64,000 bases of DNA from Janthinobacterium lividum PAMC 25724 (GCA_000242815.2 AHHB01000007.1:1-64000), one strand, 5' to 3'. Numbered from the stretch's first letter, positions 18,040 to 29,445 are shown. Notes: generated by a model from the sequence alone, not told the origin. Program-made: numbers and translations.

Positions 18040-19500
18040 TTATCCCGCCAGCTTGGCCTTCAGCAGTTCCGTCAGCTGGGCCGGATTGGCCTTGCCTTTG
18101 GATGCCTTCATGGCTTGTCCGATCAGCGCGTTGATGGCCGCTTCCTTGCCGGCGCGGTACTGCTCTACCGACTTGGCGTTGGCCGCCAGGACTTCATCGA
18201 CGATGGCTTCCAGTGCGCCCGTGTCCGAAATCTGTTTCAAGCCCTTGGCATCGATGATGGTATCGACCAGATTTTCGTCGTTTGATTTGGCTTCCCACAT
18301 GCCGGCGAAGACTTCTTTCGCCGCCTTGTTCGAGATCGTGCCGTCGGCGATGCGCTTGAGCATGGCAGCGAGCTGCGCGGCGCAGACGGGGGCGTCGTCC
18401 AGGTCCACGCCTTCGCGGTTCAGGGTCGACGCTACGTCGCCCATCAGCCAGTTGGCGGCGGCCTTGGCGTTTTCCTTGCCGGCCTTGTCGACCACGGCGA
18501 CGAAATAGGTGGCCATGGCTTTCGATTGCGTCAGCACCAGAGCATCATATTCAGGCAGCGCGTATTCGCTGATGAAGCGCGCGCGCATGGCCGCTGGCAG
18601 TTCCGGCATCGAGGCCTTGACCGTGGCGATCCACTCTGGCGAGATAACCAGCGGCGGCAGGTCAGGGTCCGGGAAGTAGCGGTAATCCTGGGCGTCTTCC
18701 TTGCTGCGCATTTCGCGCGTTTCCTTGCGATCCGGATCGTACAAACGCGTCGCTTGCACCACCTTGCCGCCGTCTTCGATCAGCTCGATCTGGCGGCGCA
18801 CTTCGACGTGCACGGCTTCCTCGATGAAGCGGAAGGAGTTCAGGTTCTTGATTTCGCAGCGGGTGCCGAATTCTTTCTGGCCGACGGGACGCACGGAGAC
18901 GTTGACGTCGCAGCGGAACGAGCCTTCCTGCATGTTGCCGTCGCACACGCCCAGCCACATGACCAGCGAGTGCAGGGCCTTGGCGTAGGCCACGGCTTCG
19001 GCGGCGCTGCGGATTTCCGGTTCCGAGACGATTTCCAGCAGTGGCGTACCGGCGCGGTTCAAGTCGATGCCGCTCATGCCCGCATAGTCTTCGTGCAGCG
19101 ATTTACCGGCGTCTTCTTCCAGGTGGGCGCGCGTCAGGTTCACCGTCTTGGTGACGAATTGGCCATCCTTTTCATAGCCGAAGGTCAGCGCGCCGCCGAT
19201 GACGACAGGGTCTTCGAACTGGCTGATCTGGTAGCCCTTGGGCGAATCGGGATAAAAATAGTTCTTGCGCGCGAAGACCGAGTGCGGCGCCACCGTGGCG
19301 CCAACGGCCAGGCCGAAGCGGATCGCACGGTCGACGGCTTGCTTGTTCATGACGGGTAGCACGCCCGGTAGCGCCAGGTCGACGGGGCTGGCCTGTGTGT
19401 TGGCGTCGGCGCCGTACTTGATCGGCGAACCGCTGAAAATTTTGGATTCGGTCGTGAGCTGCACGTGGTTCTCAAGACCGATGACGACTTCCCATTGCAT
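18040..19500 (-). CDS. gatB: Aspartyl/glutamyl-tRNA(Asn/Gln) amidotransferase subunit B
   Basis: The kinase/tRNA-binding subunit of GatCAB, which converts misacylated Glu-tRNA(Gln) and Asp-tRNA(Asn) to the correct forms. At 486 aa it has normal length. N-terminal [31 protein letters not shown] and [13 protein letters not shown] are GatB hallmarks, and the C-terminal helical YqeY-like tail is intact (ELLKAKLAG). Last gene of gatC-gatA-gatB, with a terminator just downstream. Confidence 0.97.
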   Translation of the reverse strand: MQWEVVIGLENHVQLTTESKIFSGSPIKYGADANTQASPVDLALPGVLPVMNKQAVDRAIRFGLAVGATVAPHSVFARKNYFYPDSPKGYQISQFEDPVVIGGALTFGYEKDGQFVTKTVNLTRAHLEEDAGKSLHEDYAGMSGIDLNRAGTPLLEIVSEPEIRSAAEAVAYAKALHSLVMWLGVCDGNMQEGSFRCDVNVSVRPVGQKEFGTRCEIKNLNSFRFIEEAVHVEVRRQIELIEDGGKVVQATRLYDPDRKETREMRSKEDAQDYRYFPDPDLPPLVISPEWIATVKASMPELPAAMRARFISEYALPEYDALVLTQSKAMATYFVAVVDKAGKENAKAAANWLMGDVASTLNREGVDLDDAPVCAAQLAAMLKRIADGTISNKAAKEVFAGMWEAKSNDENLVDTIIDAKGLKQISDTGALEAIVDEVLAANAKSVEQYRAGKEAAINALIGQAMKASKGKANPAQLTELLKAKLAG

Positions 19501-19552
19501 AGTGTTCTCGCTTATTTTTTGGTGGCGCCGCCATGGCGGCGCGAATTTTTTC

Positions 19553-21049
19553 TTAGATGCCGGCAGTTGCGTTGCCTGGAGCGCGTGTATGCCAGTCTGT
19601 CACTTGCTGGAACTGGTGGGCCACGTTCAGCAGCTTGGCTTCGCCAAAATAATTGCCGATGATTTGCAGGCCGACGGGGCGCTTGGCATTTTTTTCGCCG
19701 CTGCCGAAACCGCAAGGGATCGACATGCCGGGCAGGCCGGCCAGGCTGGTCGACAAGGTGTAGATGTCGGCCAGGTAGTTCGCCACCGGATCGTCCGTTT
19801 TGTCGCCCAGGTCCCAGGCGACAGTTGGCGCGACCGGTCCCATGATGACGTCGCAGACGGCGTTCGGGCCATTTAGTACGGCGTCGAAATCTTGCGCGAT
19901 CAGGCGGCGGATTTTTTGCGCCTTCAGGTAGTAGGCGTCGTAGTAGCCGTGGCACAGCACATAGGTGCCGACCATGATGCGGCGCTGCACTTCCGGGCCG
20001 AAGCCCTGCGCGCGCGATTTCTTGTACATGTCCTGCAAATCCTTGTACTCGGTGGCGCGGTGGCCGTAGCGCACGCCGTCGTAGCGCGACAGATTGGACG
20101 ACGCTTCGGCCGGCGCGATCATGTAGTAGGCGGGAATCGACAGGGCGGTGTTCGGCAACGAGATGTCGACCAGGGTGGCGCCCAGCTTTTCATATTGCGC
20201 CAGCGCGCCGCGCACGGCCGCTTCCACGTCCTTGGCCAGGCCCTCGCCGAAGTATTCGCGCGGCACGCCGATGCGCAAGCCCGTCAGGGGCTGGCCCAGT
20301 TCGCGTGAAAAATCTTCCGCCACGCCGCCCTGTTGCGGTGACAGGCTGGTCGAGTCGCGTTCGTCGAAGCCGGCCATGGCGCTCAAGAGCAGGGCGCAGT
20401 CTTCGGCCGAGCGGGCCATCGGGCCGCCCTGGTCCAGCGACGAGGCAAAGGCGATCATGCCGAAGCGCGAGACGCGGCCATAGGTGGGCTTGATGCCGGT
20501 GATGCCGCAAAACGCGGCCGGCTGGCGGATTGAGCCGCCCGTGTCGGTGCCGGTGGCCGCTGGCGTCAGGCCTGCAGCAACGGCGGCGGCCGAGCCGCCG
20601 GACGAGCCGCCAGGCACTGCTGTTGTATCCCAAGGATTCTTGACGGCGCCGAAGGCCGAGTTCTCGTTGCCGGAACCCATGGCAAATTCATCGCAATTGA
20701 CCTTGCCCAGGGTGACCATGCCGGCCGCCTGGAATTTTTCCACCACGGTGGCGTCAAACGGGCTGGCGTAGTTGGCCAGCATCTTCGAGCCGGCCGTCGT
20801 GCGCCAGCCTTTAGTGACGAACAGGTCCTTGTGCGCGATCGGCACGCCCGTCAATGGCGTGGCCGTGCCGGCGGCGATGCGCGCATCGGCTTCGGCAGCT
20901 TGCGCCAGGGTCAGATCACGGTCGACGTGCAGGAAGGCGTTCGAAGTGTCCGCTGCGATGCGGTCGAGGAAGTGCGTCGCCAGTGCAACGGCGGAAATTT
21001 CCTTGTTCTGCAAAAGCGTGGACAGCTGTTTGATGGATTTTGTATGCAT
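19553..21049 (-). CDS. gatA: Aspartyl/glutamyl-tRNA(Asn/Gln) amidotransferase subunit A
   Basis: Amidase subunit of GatCAB, releasing ammonia from glutamine; 498 aa. The amidase-signature Ser-Ser-Lys triad is visible: the Lys in [13 protein letters not shown], the cis-Ser in [12 protein letters not shown] and the nucleophile in [15 protein letters not shown]. It lies between gatC and gatB on the minus strand, with spacers of about 50 bp on each side. Confidence 0.97.
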   Translation of the reverse strand: MHTKSIKQLSTLLQNKEISAVALATHFLDRIAADTSNAFLHVDRDLTLAQAAEADARIAAGTATPLTGVPIAHKDLFVTKGWRTTAGSKMLANYASPFDATVVEKFQAAGMVTLGKVNCDEFAMGSGNENSAFGAVKNPWDTTAVPGGSSGGSAAAVAAGLTPAATGTDTGGSIRQPAAFCGITGIKPTYGRVSRFGMIAFASSLDQGGPMARSAEDCALLLSAMAGFDERDSTSLSPQQGGVAEDFSRELGQPLTGLRIGVPREYFGEGLAKDVEAAVRGALAQYEKLGATLVDISLPNTALSIPAYYMIAPAEASSNLSRYDGVRYGHRATEYKDLQDMYKKSRAQGFGPEVQRRIMVGTYVLCHGYYDAYYLKAQKIRRLIAQDFDAVLNGPNAVCDVIMGPVAPTVAWDLGDKTDDPVANYLADIYTLSTSLAGLPGMSIPCGFGSGEKNAKRPVGLQIIGNYFGEAKLLNVAHQFQQVTDWHTRAPGNATAGI

Positions 21050-21100
21050 GGCGTTTCTATTTTGATATTCGACGGGAAGACAAAAGCATGGAGCTGCGCT

Positions 21101-21403
21101 TTACTCGATTACTTTTGGTACCAGATAGAGTCCATCCTGGACTTTCGGTGCCACGGCCTGGTAGGCCTCGCGGCGATTTGCCTCGGTGGCAATGTCCTCG
21201 CGCAAGCGCAAGGCGATATTGTCCATGTGGGCGGCCAGCGGATGGCTCAGGGGGGCCACGCCATCGGTATTGACGGCTTGCATTTGTTCCGCCAGTGCAA
21301 AAATCTTGTTCAATTGGGCCAACGACGTGACGGCCTGATCGTCGGCCATTTCGAGTTGTGCCAGGTGGGCGATGCGTTTTACGTCGGAGAGTGTCAGGGA
21401 CAT
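21101..21403 (-). CDS. gatC: Aspartyl/glutamyl-tRNA(Asn/Gln) amidotransferase subunit C
   Basis: Small scaffold subunit (100 aa) that wraps around GatA and GatB. Helical pattern, and the motif VAPLSHP in the middle, is family-typical. I place the start at 21403 ([15 protein letters not shown]); the upstream open frame lacks family similarity. First gene of the gatCAB operon, divergent from mreB. Confidence 0.93.
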   Translation of the reverse strand: MSLTLSDVKRIAHLAQLEMADDQAVTSLAQLNKIFALAEQMQAVNTDGVAPLSHPLAAHMDNIALRLREDIATEANRREAYQAVAPKVQDGLYLVPKVIE

Positions 21404-22798
<1,395 letters not shown>

Positions 22799-22810
22799 TC
22801 GGATCAACGG

Positions 22811-22840
22811 GCCGGAGAGCGGGTCTCCGGCTTTGGTTTT
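22811..22840 (+). terminator. Terminator-like attenuator between mreB and mreC
   Basis: The perfect 8-bp stem GCCGGAGA / TCTCCGGC (22811-22818 and 22824-22831) is followed by TTTGGTTTT. With genes continuing on the same strand, partial termination would give more MreB than MreCD. Confidence 0.7.
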
Positions 22841-22899
22841 GGCGCCGGCGTTCGACCGGGGCTTGCACGTTGGCGTACTGCGCCTGATTATTGGATGTC

Positions 22900-23958
22900 A
22901 TGGAATACAGTCCTCCGCCACTTTTCAAACAAGGCGCTTCCGCCCGCGTCAAGATGATGGTGTTCGCCGGCATTTCTATCGCCCTGTTGCTGCTCGATTC
23001 GCGCATGCACGCCTTGACGGCCGTGCGCCAGGCAGTCGGCACCGTGCTGTACCCGGTGCAGATGGCTGCCCTGGTGCCGCGCGATGTGGTGCTTGGCGTC
23101 GGCAACTACTTTTCTTCGCTGTCCGCGCTGGAAAAACAGGTGCGCGACCTGAAGCACGAACAAATCGCCTCGGCACAGATCATGCAGCAGGCGCAGCTCA
23201 ATATCGTTGAAAACAACCATTTGCGTAAATTGATGGAGGCGCGCGAACGCGTGCCCGTCAAGACCCTGATGGCTGAAGTGCTGTATGACACGCGCGATTC
23301 TGCCACGCGCAAGCTCGTGCTGGACCGGGGCATGCAGCATGGCGTCGAGCTGGGCCGCCCCGTGATCGACAACCTGGGCGTGGTGGGACAAGTCACGCGC
23401 GTGTTCCCGTTCACCTCGGAAGTGACCTTGCTGACCGATGAAGAACAGGCCATTCCGGTGCAGCTGCTGCGCAACGGCGTGCGCAGCGTGGCCATCGGCC
23501 GCGGCAAGTCCGGCACCATGGAGCTGCGCTTTACGGCCCCCACCGCCGACATCCAGATCGGCGATATCGTTATTACCTCGGGCCTCGACGGCCTGTACCC
23601 GGCCGGCCTGGCGGTGGCGCGCGTGACGCTGGTCGAGCGCAATGCGCATGGTCCATTTGGCCGCGTCGTGTGCCAGCCTCTGGCCGGCATCGAACGCAAC
23701 ACCCAACTGCTGATCTTGATGACCTCGCCCGAGATGCCGGCCCGCCCGCCGAGCGAAGAAGTCAAGACGGGCCGCAAGATCGCTGGCAAGATGGCGCCGA
23801 TCAAGGAAGCGGCCAAGGAGCCTGCTGCCGGTGCCGTGCCCGTGCCGGCGCCCGCCACGCCGGCCGCCAAGCCACCCGCCAGCCCGCTTCCCAAACCGGC
23901 GGCGCCTGCGGCTGCCACCACACCAGTTGCCGTGCCACCGAAGGAAGCGACACGATGA
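22900..23958 (+). CDS. mreC: Rod shape-determining protein MreC
   Basis: Periplasmic elongasome scaffold of 352 aa. A single N-terminal membrane anchor (MMVFAGISIALLLLD) is followed by a coiled coil (LEKQVRDLKHEQIASAQ...) and the beta-barrel MreC core up to about residue 275. A Pro/Ala/Lys-rich tail of roughly 75 residues follows and is probably disordered. The ATG at 22900 (MEYSPPPLFKQG) is preferred to an in-frame TTG at 22891. The stop overlaps mreD by 4 bp. Confidence 0.95.
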   Translation: MEYSPPPLFKQGASARVKMMVFAGISIALLLLDSRMHALTAVRQAVGTVLYPVQMAALVPRDVVLGVGNYFSSLSALEKQVRDLKHEQIASAQIMQQAQLNIVENNHLRKLMEARERVPVKTLMAEVLYDTRDSATRKLVLDRGMQHGVELGRPVIDNLGVVGQVTRVFPFTSEVTLLTDEEQAIPVQLLRNGVRSVAIGRGKSGTMELRFTAPTADIQIGDIVITSGLDGLYPAGLAVARVTLVERNAHGPFGRVVCQPLAGIERNTQLLILMTSPEMPARPPSEEVKTGRKIAGKMAPIKEAAKEPAAGAVPVPAPATPAAKPPASPLPKPAAPAAATTPVAVPPKEATR

Positions 23959-24467
23959 ACCGCCCGCATTACATCCTGCTGCCGGTCAGCCCCCTGTTCA
24001 TCGGTTTTTCCCTGCTGTGCGCTTTTCTGCTGAACCTGCTGCCATGGGGGCAGTTCGTCGGCGTGCCTGATTTCGTCGCCCTGGTGCTGGTTTTCTGGGG
24101 TGTCCACCAGCCGCGCAAGGTCGGCATCGGTATGGCGTTCTTCATGGGTTTGATGATGGACGTGCACGACTCGACCCTGCTGGGCGAGAATGCCTTGGCC
24201 TACACCTTGCTGTCCTACTTCGCCATCATGATGCACCGCCGCGTGCTGTGGTTCCCCATCCTGACCCAGGCGCTGCACGTACTGCCGCTGCTGCTGCTGA
24301 CGCAGGCCTTGCAGTTGCTGACGCGCCTGATCGTCTCGGGCCGTTTCCCCGGCTGGCTCAATTTCATCGAGAGCTTCGTCGCCGTGGCCCTGTGGCCCTT
24401 CGTTACATGGCTCCTGCTGGCGCCGCAGCGCCGGGCCGTGGACCGTGACCATAACCGGCCGATTTGA
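23955..24467 (+). CDS. mreD: Rod shape-determining protein MreD
   Basis: Integral membrane partner of MreC, 170 aa, with about five hydrophobic helices. FFMGLMMDVHDSTLLGENALAYTLL is the recognisable MreD core. The start is set by the ATGA overlap with mreC; the same frame is open upstream inside mreC. mrdA starts 13 nt downstream. Confidence 0.93.
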   Translation: MNRPHYILLPVSPLFIGFSLLCAFLLNLLPWGQFVGVPDFVALVLVFWGVHQPRKVGIGMAFFMGLMMDVHDSTLLGENALAYTLLSYFAIMMHRRVLWFPILTQALHVLPLLLLTQALQLLTRLIVSGRFPGWLNFIESFVAVALWPFVTWLLLAPQRRAVDRDHNRPI

Positions 24468-24479
24468 CGCGCGCCTGCC

Positions 24480-26447
24480 ATGACTGAACTTAAGAATACC
24501 GAGCGCGAACTGCATTTTTTCCGCATGCGCCTGAGCATCCTGGGCGCGCTTGTCTTTCTCTGCTTTTCACTACTGCTGGCACGCTTCATCTGGCTGCAGG
24601 TGATCAAACACGAAGACTACGCGACCAAGGCCGAAGACAACCGCATCGCCGTGGTGCCCATCGTGCCCACGCGCGGTCTGATCCTTGACCGCAACGGCGT
24701 GGTTTTGGCGCGCAATTACTCGGCCTATACGTTGGAAATCACGCCATCGAAACTGAGTACCAGCCTCGATTCGGTGATCGACGAGCTGTCAACCCTGGTG
24801 CAGATCGACATCAAGGATCGCCGCCGCTTCAAGAAGCTGCTGGAAGAATCAAAGAATTTTGTCAGCGTGCCGCTGCGCACGCGCCTGACGGATGAAGAAG
24901 TGGCCCGTTTCACGGCCCAGCGTTTCCGCTTCCCCGGCGTGGAGGTGCAGGCGCGATTGTTCCGCCAGTATCCGATGGGCGAGGTAGCGTCGCACGTGGT
25001 CGGCTTCATTGGCCGCATCAACCGCAATGAAGCCAAGGCGCTGGACGAGGGCGAAGACGCGGCAAACTACAACGGCACCGACCATATCGGCAAGGAAGGC
25101 CTGGAAAAAAGCTATGAAAAGCAGTTGCATGGCACCACCGGCTACGAAGAAGTGGAAGTGTCGGCCGGCGGGCGCGCCATGCGCACCTTGTCGCGCACGG
25201 CAGCGACGCCTGGCAATAACCTGATCCTGTCGATCGACATCGAATTGCAAAAAGTGGTCGAGGAAGCGTTTGGCGAATGGCGCGGTGCGGCCGTGGCGAT
25301 CGATCCGGCCACGGGCGATATCCTGGCCTACGTCTCCAAGCCCGGCTACGACCCTAACCTGTTTGTCGACGGCATTGACCAGCAAAGCTGGAATGAACTC
25401 AATACCTCGCTGGACCGGCCGATGGTGAATCGCCCCCTATCGGGCACCTACGCGCCAGGCTCGACCTTCAAGCCCTTCATGGCGCTGGCCGCCCTTGAAT
25501 TGGGCAAGCGTACGCCGAGCCAGTCGATTGCCGATCCCGGCTTCTTCATCCTGGGCGGCCACACCTTCCGCGATGACAAGGTGGGTGGCCATGGCACGGT
25601 GGATATGCACAAGTCCATCGTCGTATCCTGCAACACCTATTACTATCAGCTGGGCCGCGATATGGGCATCGATGCCATCCACGACTTCATGAAGCCGTTT
25701 GGCTTCGGCCAGTTGACGGGTATCGACCTGAATAATGAAAAGACGGGCGTGCTGCCGTCGATGGAATGGAAGCGCAACCGCTTCAAGGCGCCACAGCAGA
25801 AAAAATGGGTGGGCGGCGACACGATTTCGGTGAGTAACGGTTCCGGCTACAATTCCTATACGCCGCTGCAAATCGCCCACGCAACAGCCAACCTGGCCAA
25901 TAACGGCGTGGTGATGAAGCCGCATCTGGTGAAGATCATCGAAGACGCCGCCACGCGCGCGCGTACCCTGACGGTGCCGAAGGAAAGTTACCGCATCGCG
26001 CTCAAGCAGGAAAACATCGATACCATCAAGCGCGCCATGGTGGGCGTGACCAGCGAACAGGGCGGCACGGCCGCGCGCATCTTCGCTGGCGTGCAGTATA
26101 CGGTGGGCGGCAAGACGGGTACGGCGCAGGTGGTGGGCATCAAGAAAAACGAGAAGTACAATGCCAAGCTGCTGGCCGAGCGCCTGCGCGACAATGCCTT
26201 GTTTACGGCCTTCGCGCCGGCCGACAAGCCGCGCATCGCGATTGCCATCGTGGTGGAAAACGCGGGCTTCGGTGCCGGCGTGGCTGCGCCGATTGCGCGC
26301 AAGGCGCTCGACTATTACCTGCTGGGCAAGCGCCCAAGCGACAAGGAAAAAGACACTACCAAGGTGCCGAAGGAAGATGTCGACGAAGTGCGCACCCTGG
26401 AAGAAATCACTGATGAGCAGGCTGCCCCGGCGGCGCCTGCCAGGTAA
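24480..26447 (+). CDS. mrdA: Penicillin-binding protein 2 (peptidoglycan transpeptidase)
   Basis: Elongation-specific DD-transpeptidase, 655 aa. The N-terminal membrane anchor (about residues 17-40) is followed by the pedestal domain (PTRGLILDRNG) and the transpeptidase domain. Catalytic Ser328 is in GSTFKP, the second motif is SCN around residue 383, and the third KTGT is at residue 545. In the usual ISxGIGQGYN block, this protein reads SVSNGSGYNS. The acidic/Ala-rich C-terminal tail is extra. It acts with RodA, encoded next. Confidence 0.96.
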   Translation: MTELKNTERELHFFRMRLSILGALVFLCFSLLLARFIWLQVIKHEDYATKAEDNRIAVVPIVPTRGLILDRNGVVLARNYSAYTLEITPSKLSTSLDSVIDELSTLVQIDIKDRRRFKKLLEESKNFVSVPLRTRLTDEEVARFTAQRFRFPGVEVQARLFRQYPMGEVASHVVGFIGRINRNEAKALDEGEDAANYNGTDHIGKEGLEKSYEKQLHGTTGYEEVEVSAGGRAMRTLSRTAATPGNNLILSIDIELQKVVEEAFGEWRGAAVAIDPATGDILAYVSKPGYDPNLFVDGIDQQSWNELNTSLDRPMVNRPLSGTYAPGSTFKPFMALAALELGKRTPSQSIADPGFFILGGHTFRDDKVGGHGTVDMHKSIVVSCNTYYYQLGRDMGIDAIHDFMKPFGFGQLTGIDLNNEKTGVLPSMEWKRNRFKAPQQKKWVGGDTISVSNGSGYNSYTPLQIAHATANLANNGVVMKPHLVKIIEDAATRARTLTVPKESYRIALKQENIDTIKRAMVGVTSEQGGTAARIFAGVQYTVGGKTGTAQVVGIKKNEKYNAKLLAERLRDNALFTAFAPADKPRIAIAIVVENAGFGAGVAAPIARKALDYYLLGKRPSDKEKDTTKVPKEDVDEVRTLEEITDEQAAPAAPAR

Positions 26448-26460
26448 CAATGAAACGTTT

Positions 26461-26565
26461 CCCATTACGCGAGGCGCACGCGATGGCGGCGCGCCAGACC
26501 CCAAGGCAATAAGGAAGCACATGCCCATTAACGAGAGGCGCTCGCTGTGGCGGCGCGCCAAGCCC
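26461..26565 (+). repeat. Imperfect direct repeat spanning the mrdA-rodA junction
   Basis: About 40 bp starting CCCATTA at 26461 recur at 26524 with roughly 34 of 40 matching positions, including the 13-base block TGGCGGCGCGCCA. The first copy is intergenic; the second encodes the N-terminus of RodA. The spacing is 63 bp, so a decayed tandem duplication of the rodA start region is a plausible origin. Confidence 0.65.
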
Positions 26566-27636
26566 TATCTGGCGGTGTTTGATCCGCCGCTGATGATCAT
26601 CATCCTGATGCTGCTCTGTACCAGCCTGCTGACCCTGTATTCTGCCAGCATCGGCATTCCCGGCAAGATCGAGGACCACCTGCGCAACATCTTGCTGTGC
26701 TTTTTCGTCATGTGGGTGGCAGCCAACGTCACGCCGCAGATGATGATGCGCATCGCCGTGCCCGCGTACACGGTATCGGTGATACTGCTGGTGGCCGTGG
26801 CGTTGTTCGGCACGATCAAGCTCGGTGCGCGGCGCTGGCTGCATCTCGGCGTGATCGACATCCAGCCGTCCGAGTTCCTGAAGATCGCCACGCCCCTGAT
26901 GCTGGCCTGGTTCTTCCAGCACAATGCGGGCGCCCTGCGCTGGAAATCGTTCCTGATGGCGGCCGTGCTGTTGCTGGTGCCCGTCTACCTGATCGCGCGC
27001 CAGCCCGACCTGGGCACGGCACTGCTGGTGGTGGCGGCCGGCTTTACCGTCATCTTCCTGGCGGGCCTGTCATGGAAAGTACTGGCCGGCTTGCTGATCA
27101 CCTTTGTTTGCTGCCTGCCGATCGCCTGGTCGCATCTGCATGATTACCAGCGCGACCGTGTAATGATGCTGATCGACCCGACCAAGGACCCGCTGGGCAA
27201 GGGCTTCCATATTATCCAGTCCATCATCGCCATCGGCTCCGGCGGCATGACGGGCAAGGGCTGGACGCACGGCACCCAGGCGCACCTGGAATTCGTCCCG
27301 GAGCGCACGACCGATTTCATCTTCGCCGTGTATTCGGAAGAGTTCGGTCTGGTGGGTAATCTGATGCTGATGCTGATGTATTTGCTGCTGGTGGGACGGG
27401 GCATGATGATCGCCGCCAACGCCCCCAGTTTTTTCACTCGCCTGCTGGCAGGAGCGATCACAATGATTTTCTTTACGTATGCGTTCGTCAACATGGGCAT
27501 GGTCAGCGGCATCGTGCCGGTGGTCGGCGTTCCCCTGCCTTTCCTCAGCTATGGCGGTACCGCGCTGCTGACGCTGGGTGTGGCCACCGGTATCCTGATG
27601 AGCATCCAGCGTCATCGCAAGCTGGTGCAGACCTGA
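26521..27636 (+). CDS. rodA: Rod shape-determining protein RodA (SEDS glycosyltransferase)
   Basis: Peptidoglycan glycan polymerase of the elongasome, 371 aa with about ten membrane segments. SEDS hallmarks are GARRWLHLGVIDIQPSEFLK, RQPDLGTAL, the large periplasmic loop with GTQAHLEFVPERTTDFIFAV, and the C-terminal PFLSYGGTALL. AAGGAAGCAC precedes the ATG at 26521; the open frame extends back into mrdA but has no family similarity there. The stop overlaps the rlpA start. Confidence 0.96.
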   Translation: MPINERRSLWRRAKPYLAVFDPPLMIIILMLLCTSLLTLYSASIGIPGKIEDHLRNILLCFFVMWVAANVTPQMMMRIAVPAYTVSVILLVAVALFGTIKLGARRWLHLGVIDIQPSEFLKIATPLMLAWFFQHNAGALRWKSFLMAAVLLLVPVYLIARQPDLGTALLVVAAGFTVIFLAGLSWKVLAGLLITFVCCLPIAWSHLHDYQRDRVMMLIDPTKDPLGKGFHIIQSIIAIGSGGMTGKGWTHGTQAHLEFVPERTTDFIFAVYSEEFGLVGNLMLMLMYLLLVGRGMMIAANAPSFFTRLLAGAITMIFFTYAFVNMGMVSGIVPVVGVPLPFLSYGGTALLTLGVATGILMSIQRHRKLVQT

Positions 27637-28679
27637 TGCGCGCGCCTTTCGATACCTTCGCCATGCGCGGGCTGGGCTTGCTTGCTTTGCTGAGCCTAGC
27701 CGCCTGCGGCACCTCGCCGCTCAAGCCTGCAGCCAATAATGTGCCGCTGCCGTCAGGCGGCAAGGCCAAGTCCGCCGCGCGCCCGGATCCGACCCTGCCG
27801 GTGTTGCCGGCGGCCGGCTCCGGGCGCGGCGGCTACTACAAGGATGATGGCCCGGGCGACAATCCGCCGGCCAACCTGCGCGATGTGCCGGATGCGGAAG
27901 TGCGCAACGAGCCGTATTCGACGCGCTCGAATCGTCCCTACGTGGTGTTTGGCAAGACGTACACGCCGATTACCGACAACGAACCGTTCACGCAGAAGGG
28001 CACGGGCACCTGGTATGGCAAGAAATTCCATGGCCAGCGCACTTCGTCGGGTGAAATCTACGATATGTACAAGATGACGGCGGCCCATCCGATCTTGCCG
28101 ATTCCCTCGTATGCGCGCGTGACGAGCATCGACAGCGGCGCGCAGGTGATCGTGCGTATCAATGACCGTGGTCCCTTCCACGCCACGCGTGCGATCGATG
28201 TATCCTACACGGCGGCGCTGAAACTGGGCTTTCTGGGCAAGGGTAGCCATCAGGTAGTGGTGGAACGCTTGCTGCCAGCCGATATCGACGCCATGCTGGC
28301 GGCGCGAGCGGCGCCCAAGCCTGTACCGTCGGTGGTGGCCATCTCCATCGATACGCCAGTGGAAACGGGCACCGTGCTGCAGCCGCAGGTGTCGACGCAA
28401 ATGCTGCCCGTCGATGCGACGCTGGCGATGCCGGCTCCGGCGGCGCTGCTGAGCGGCTTTTATTTGCAGTTGGGTGCCTACTCGCGCGCCGATAATGCGG
28501 AAACCGGGCGTGCGCGCCTGGCACCGTACGCGGCGGGCCTCGGTACGCTGGCGGTGGTGCAGGCAGGCAATTTGTTCCGTCTGTACGGCGGACCGTTCTC
28601 CAGCCGTGCCGATGCGGCCCGCGCAGCGGCGAATTTGCCGGAATCGACAGGCATCAAACCCATCGTCATTCAAAGATAA
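27636..28679 (+). CDS. rlpA: Septal ring lytic transglycosylase RlpA (lipoprotein)
   Basis: Outer-membrane lipoprotein of 347 aa that cleaves glycan strands lacking stem peptides. The lipobox LSLAAC places the lipid-bearing Cys at residue 24. The double-psi barrel contains GTGTWYGKKFHGQRTSSGE and VRINDRGPFHATRAIDVS with the catalytic Asp and neighbours. A SPOR domain occupies the last ~75 residues (GFYLQLGAYSRADNAE...), which targets denuded septal glycan. The stop codon abuts the inverted-repeat element at 28679. Confidence 0.95.
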   Translation: MRAPFDTFAMRGLGLLALLSLAACGTSPLKPAANNVPLPSGGKAKSAARPDPTLPVLPAAGSGRGGYYKDDGPGDNPPANLRDVPDAEVRNEPYSTRSNRPYVVFGKTYTPITDNEPFTQKGTGTWYGKKFHGQRTSSGEIYDMYKMTAAHPILPIPSYARVTSIDSGAQVIVRINDRGPFHATRAIDVSYTAALKLGFLGKGSHQVVVERLLPADIDAMLAARAAPKPVPSVVAISIDTPVETGTVLQPQVSTQMLPVDATLAMPAPAALLSGFYLQLGAYSRADNAETGRARLAPYAAGLGTLAVVQAGNLFRLYGGPFSSRADAARAAANLPESTGIKPIVIQR

Positions 28680-28749
28680 AGCACCTGACAAAAGCGTAGC
28701 GAGCATCGCAGCTTGCCATCGCGACGCGCACCAGTTTGGTCAGGTGCTT
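28679..28749. repeat. Structured intergenic repeat element, copy B (short form)
   Basis: Perfect 11-bp arms AAGCACCTGAC (28679-28689) and GTCAGGTGCTT (28739-28749). The core, read on the plus strand, shares CGTAGCGAG, CGAGCATCGCAG-like and ATCGCGACGCGCA blocks, then TTTGG, with the minus strand of copy A. It lies between two convergent genes whose stop codons touch both arms, so it could serve as a bidirectional terminator or mRNA 3' end. Confidence 0.78.
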
Positions 28750-29445
28750 ACTTGCAGCTGCGCAGTTCCTGGTCCGGGAACTGTACCTTGATCTTTTCGA
28801 GGCGCGCGCGCGTAGCGGCATCGAGGTCGCGGAACTGGTAGGCCATCTGCTTGCTGGCGCTGTAGCGTGGCGCGATGCGGGCGCTGTGCACGCCCTGCCT
28901 GTTGAGCGATGCCAGCTGGTTTTGCGCGCCGCCTTCCGACTTGAAGACGCCCAGTGAAATGCCCCAGCGCAGCGCGCTGCCTTCATTGATGATGAAGTAA
29001 TTCGTCACGCCCAGCTGCTTCAACTCGCCGGCCTTGCGGTCGGCGCCTTCCTTGCTGCCCTGCGGCGGGATGTACACCATGTAGCTGGAAATGTCTTGTC
29101 CGGCCACGTTGCGGCGCGACTGGCGCTCGCCCAGGTCCAGCGCTGCCACTTGTGCCTCGAAGCGGCGCCCGTCAGCGAGCAGGAAATTGCCCACCTCCGT
29201 GCAGGCATACGATGTTGGCGGCTCCGGTACGGCCGGTGCTGGCGTCGCAGCTGCCTCGGCGGGCGTTGGCGCAGCCGGTGTCATGGCCTGCTCCTGCGTC
29301 AGCAAGCTGAGCTTGCCCGCCTGCAGCTGGTTTTTCAGGCGCGCCGGTTCGCGCGTCTCGCTGCGAAAACTACCCAGATAACCCTGGCCGATGGCAAGAC
29401 CAGCAGGTTGATGCCGGCCAGCAGCCAGAAGACGAATTTCAGCAT
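28748..29445 (-). pseudogene. SPOR-like envelope protein, interrupted by a single-base frameshift
   Basis: The gene starts MLKFVFWLLAGINLLVL at 29445, a membrane anchor or signal, and then leaves frame. The continuation AIGQGYLGSFRSETREP..., with an Ala/Pro-rich linker and a C-terminal SPOR-like domain (YMVYIPPQG..., WGISLGVFKSEGGAQNQLASL), is encoded in another frame down to 28748. Adding one G near 29395 (TTGGCC for TTGCC) joins the two into about 232 aa. The start overlaps the end of coaX. Function is probably septal peptidoglycan binding. The frameshift may be real or a sequencing error. Confidence 0.8.

Noticed and set aside
26450..26512. Short ORF between mrdA and rodA as a gene
   Set aside because: It has 20 codons, no ribosome-binding site of its own and arises from the direct repeat; it is reported only as an observation.
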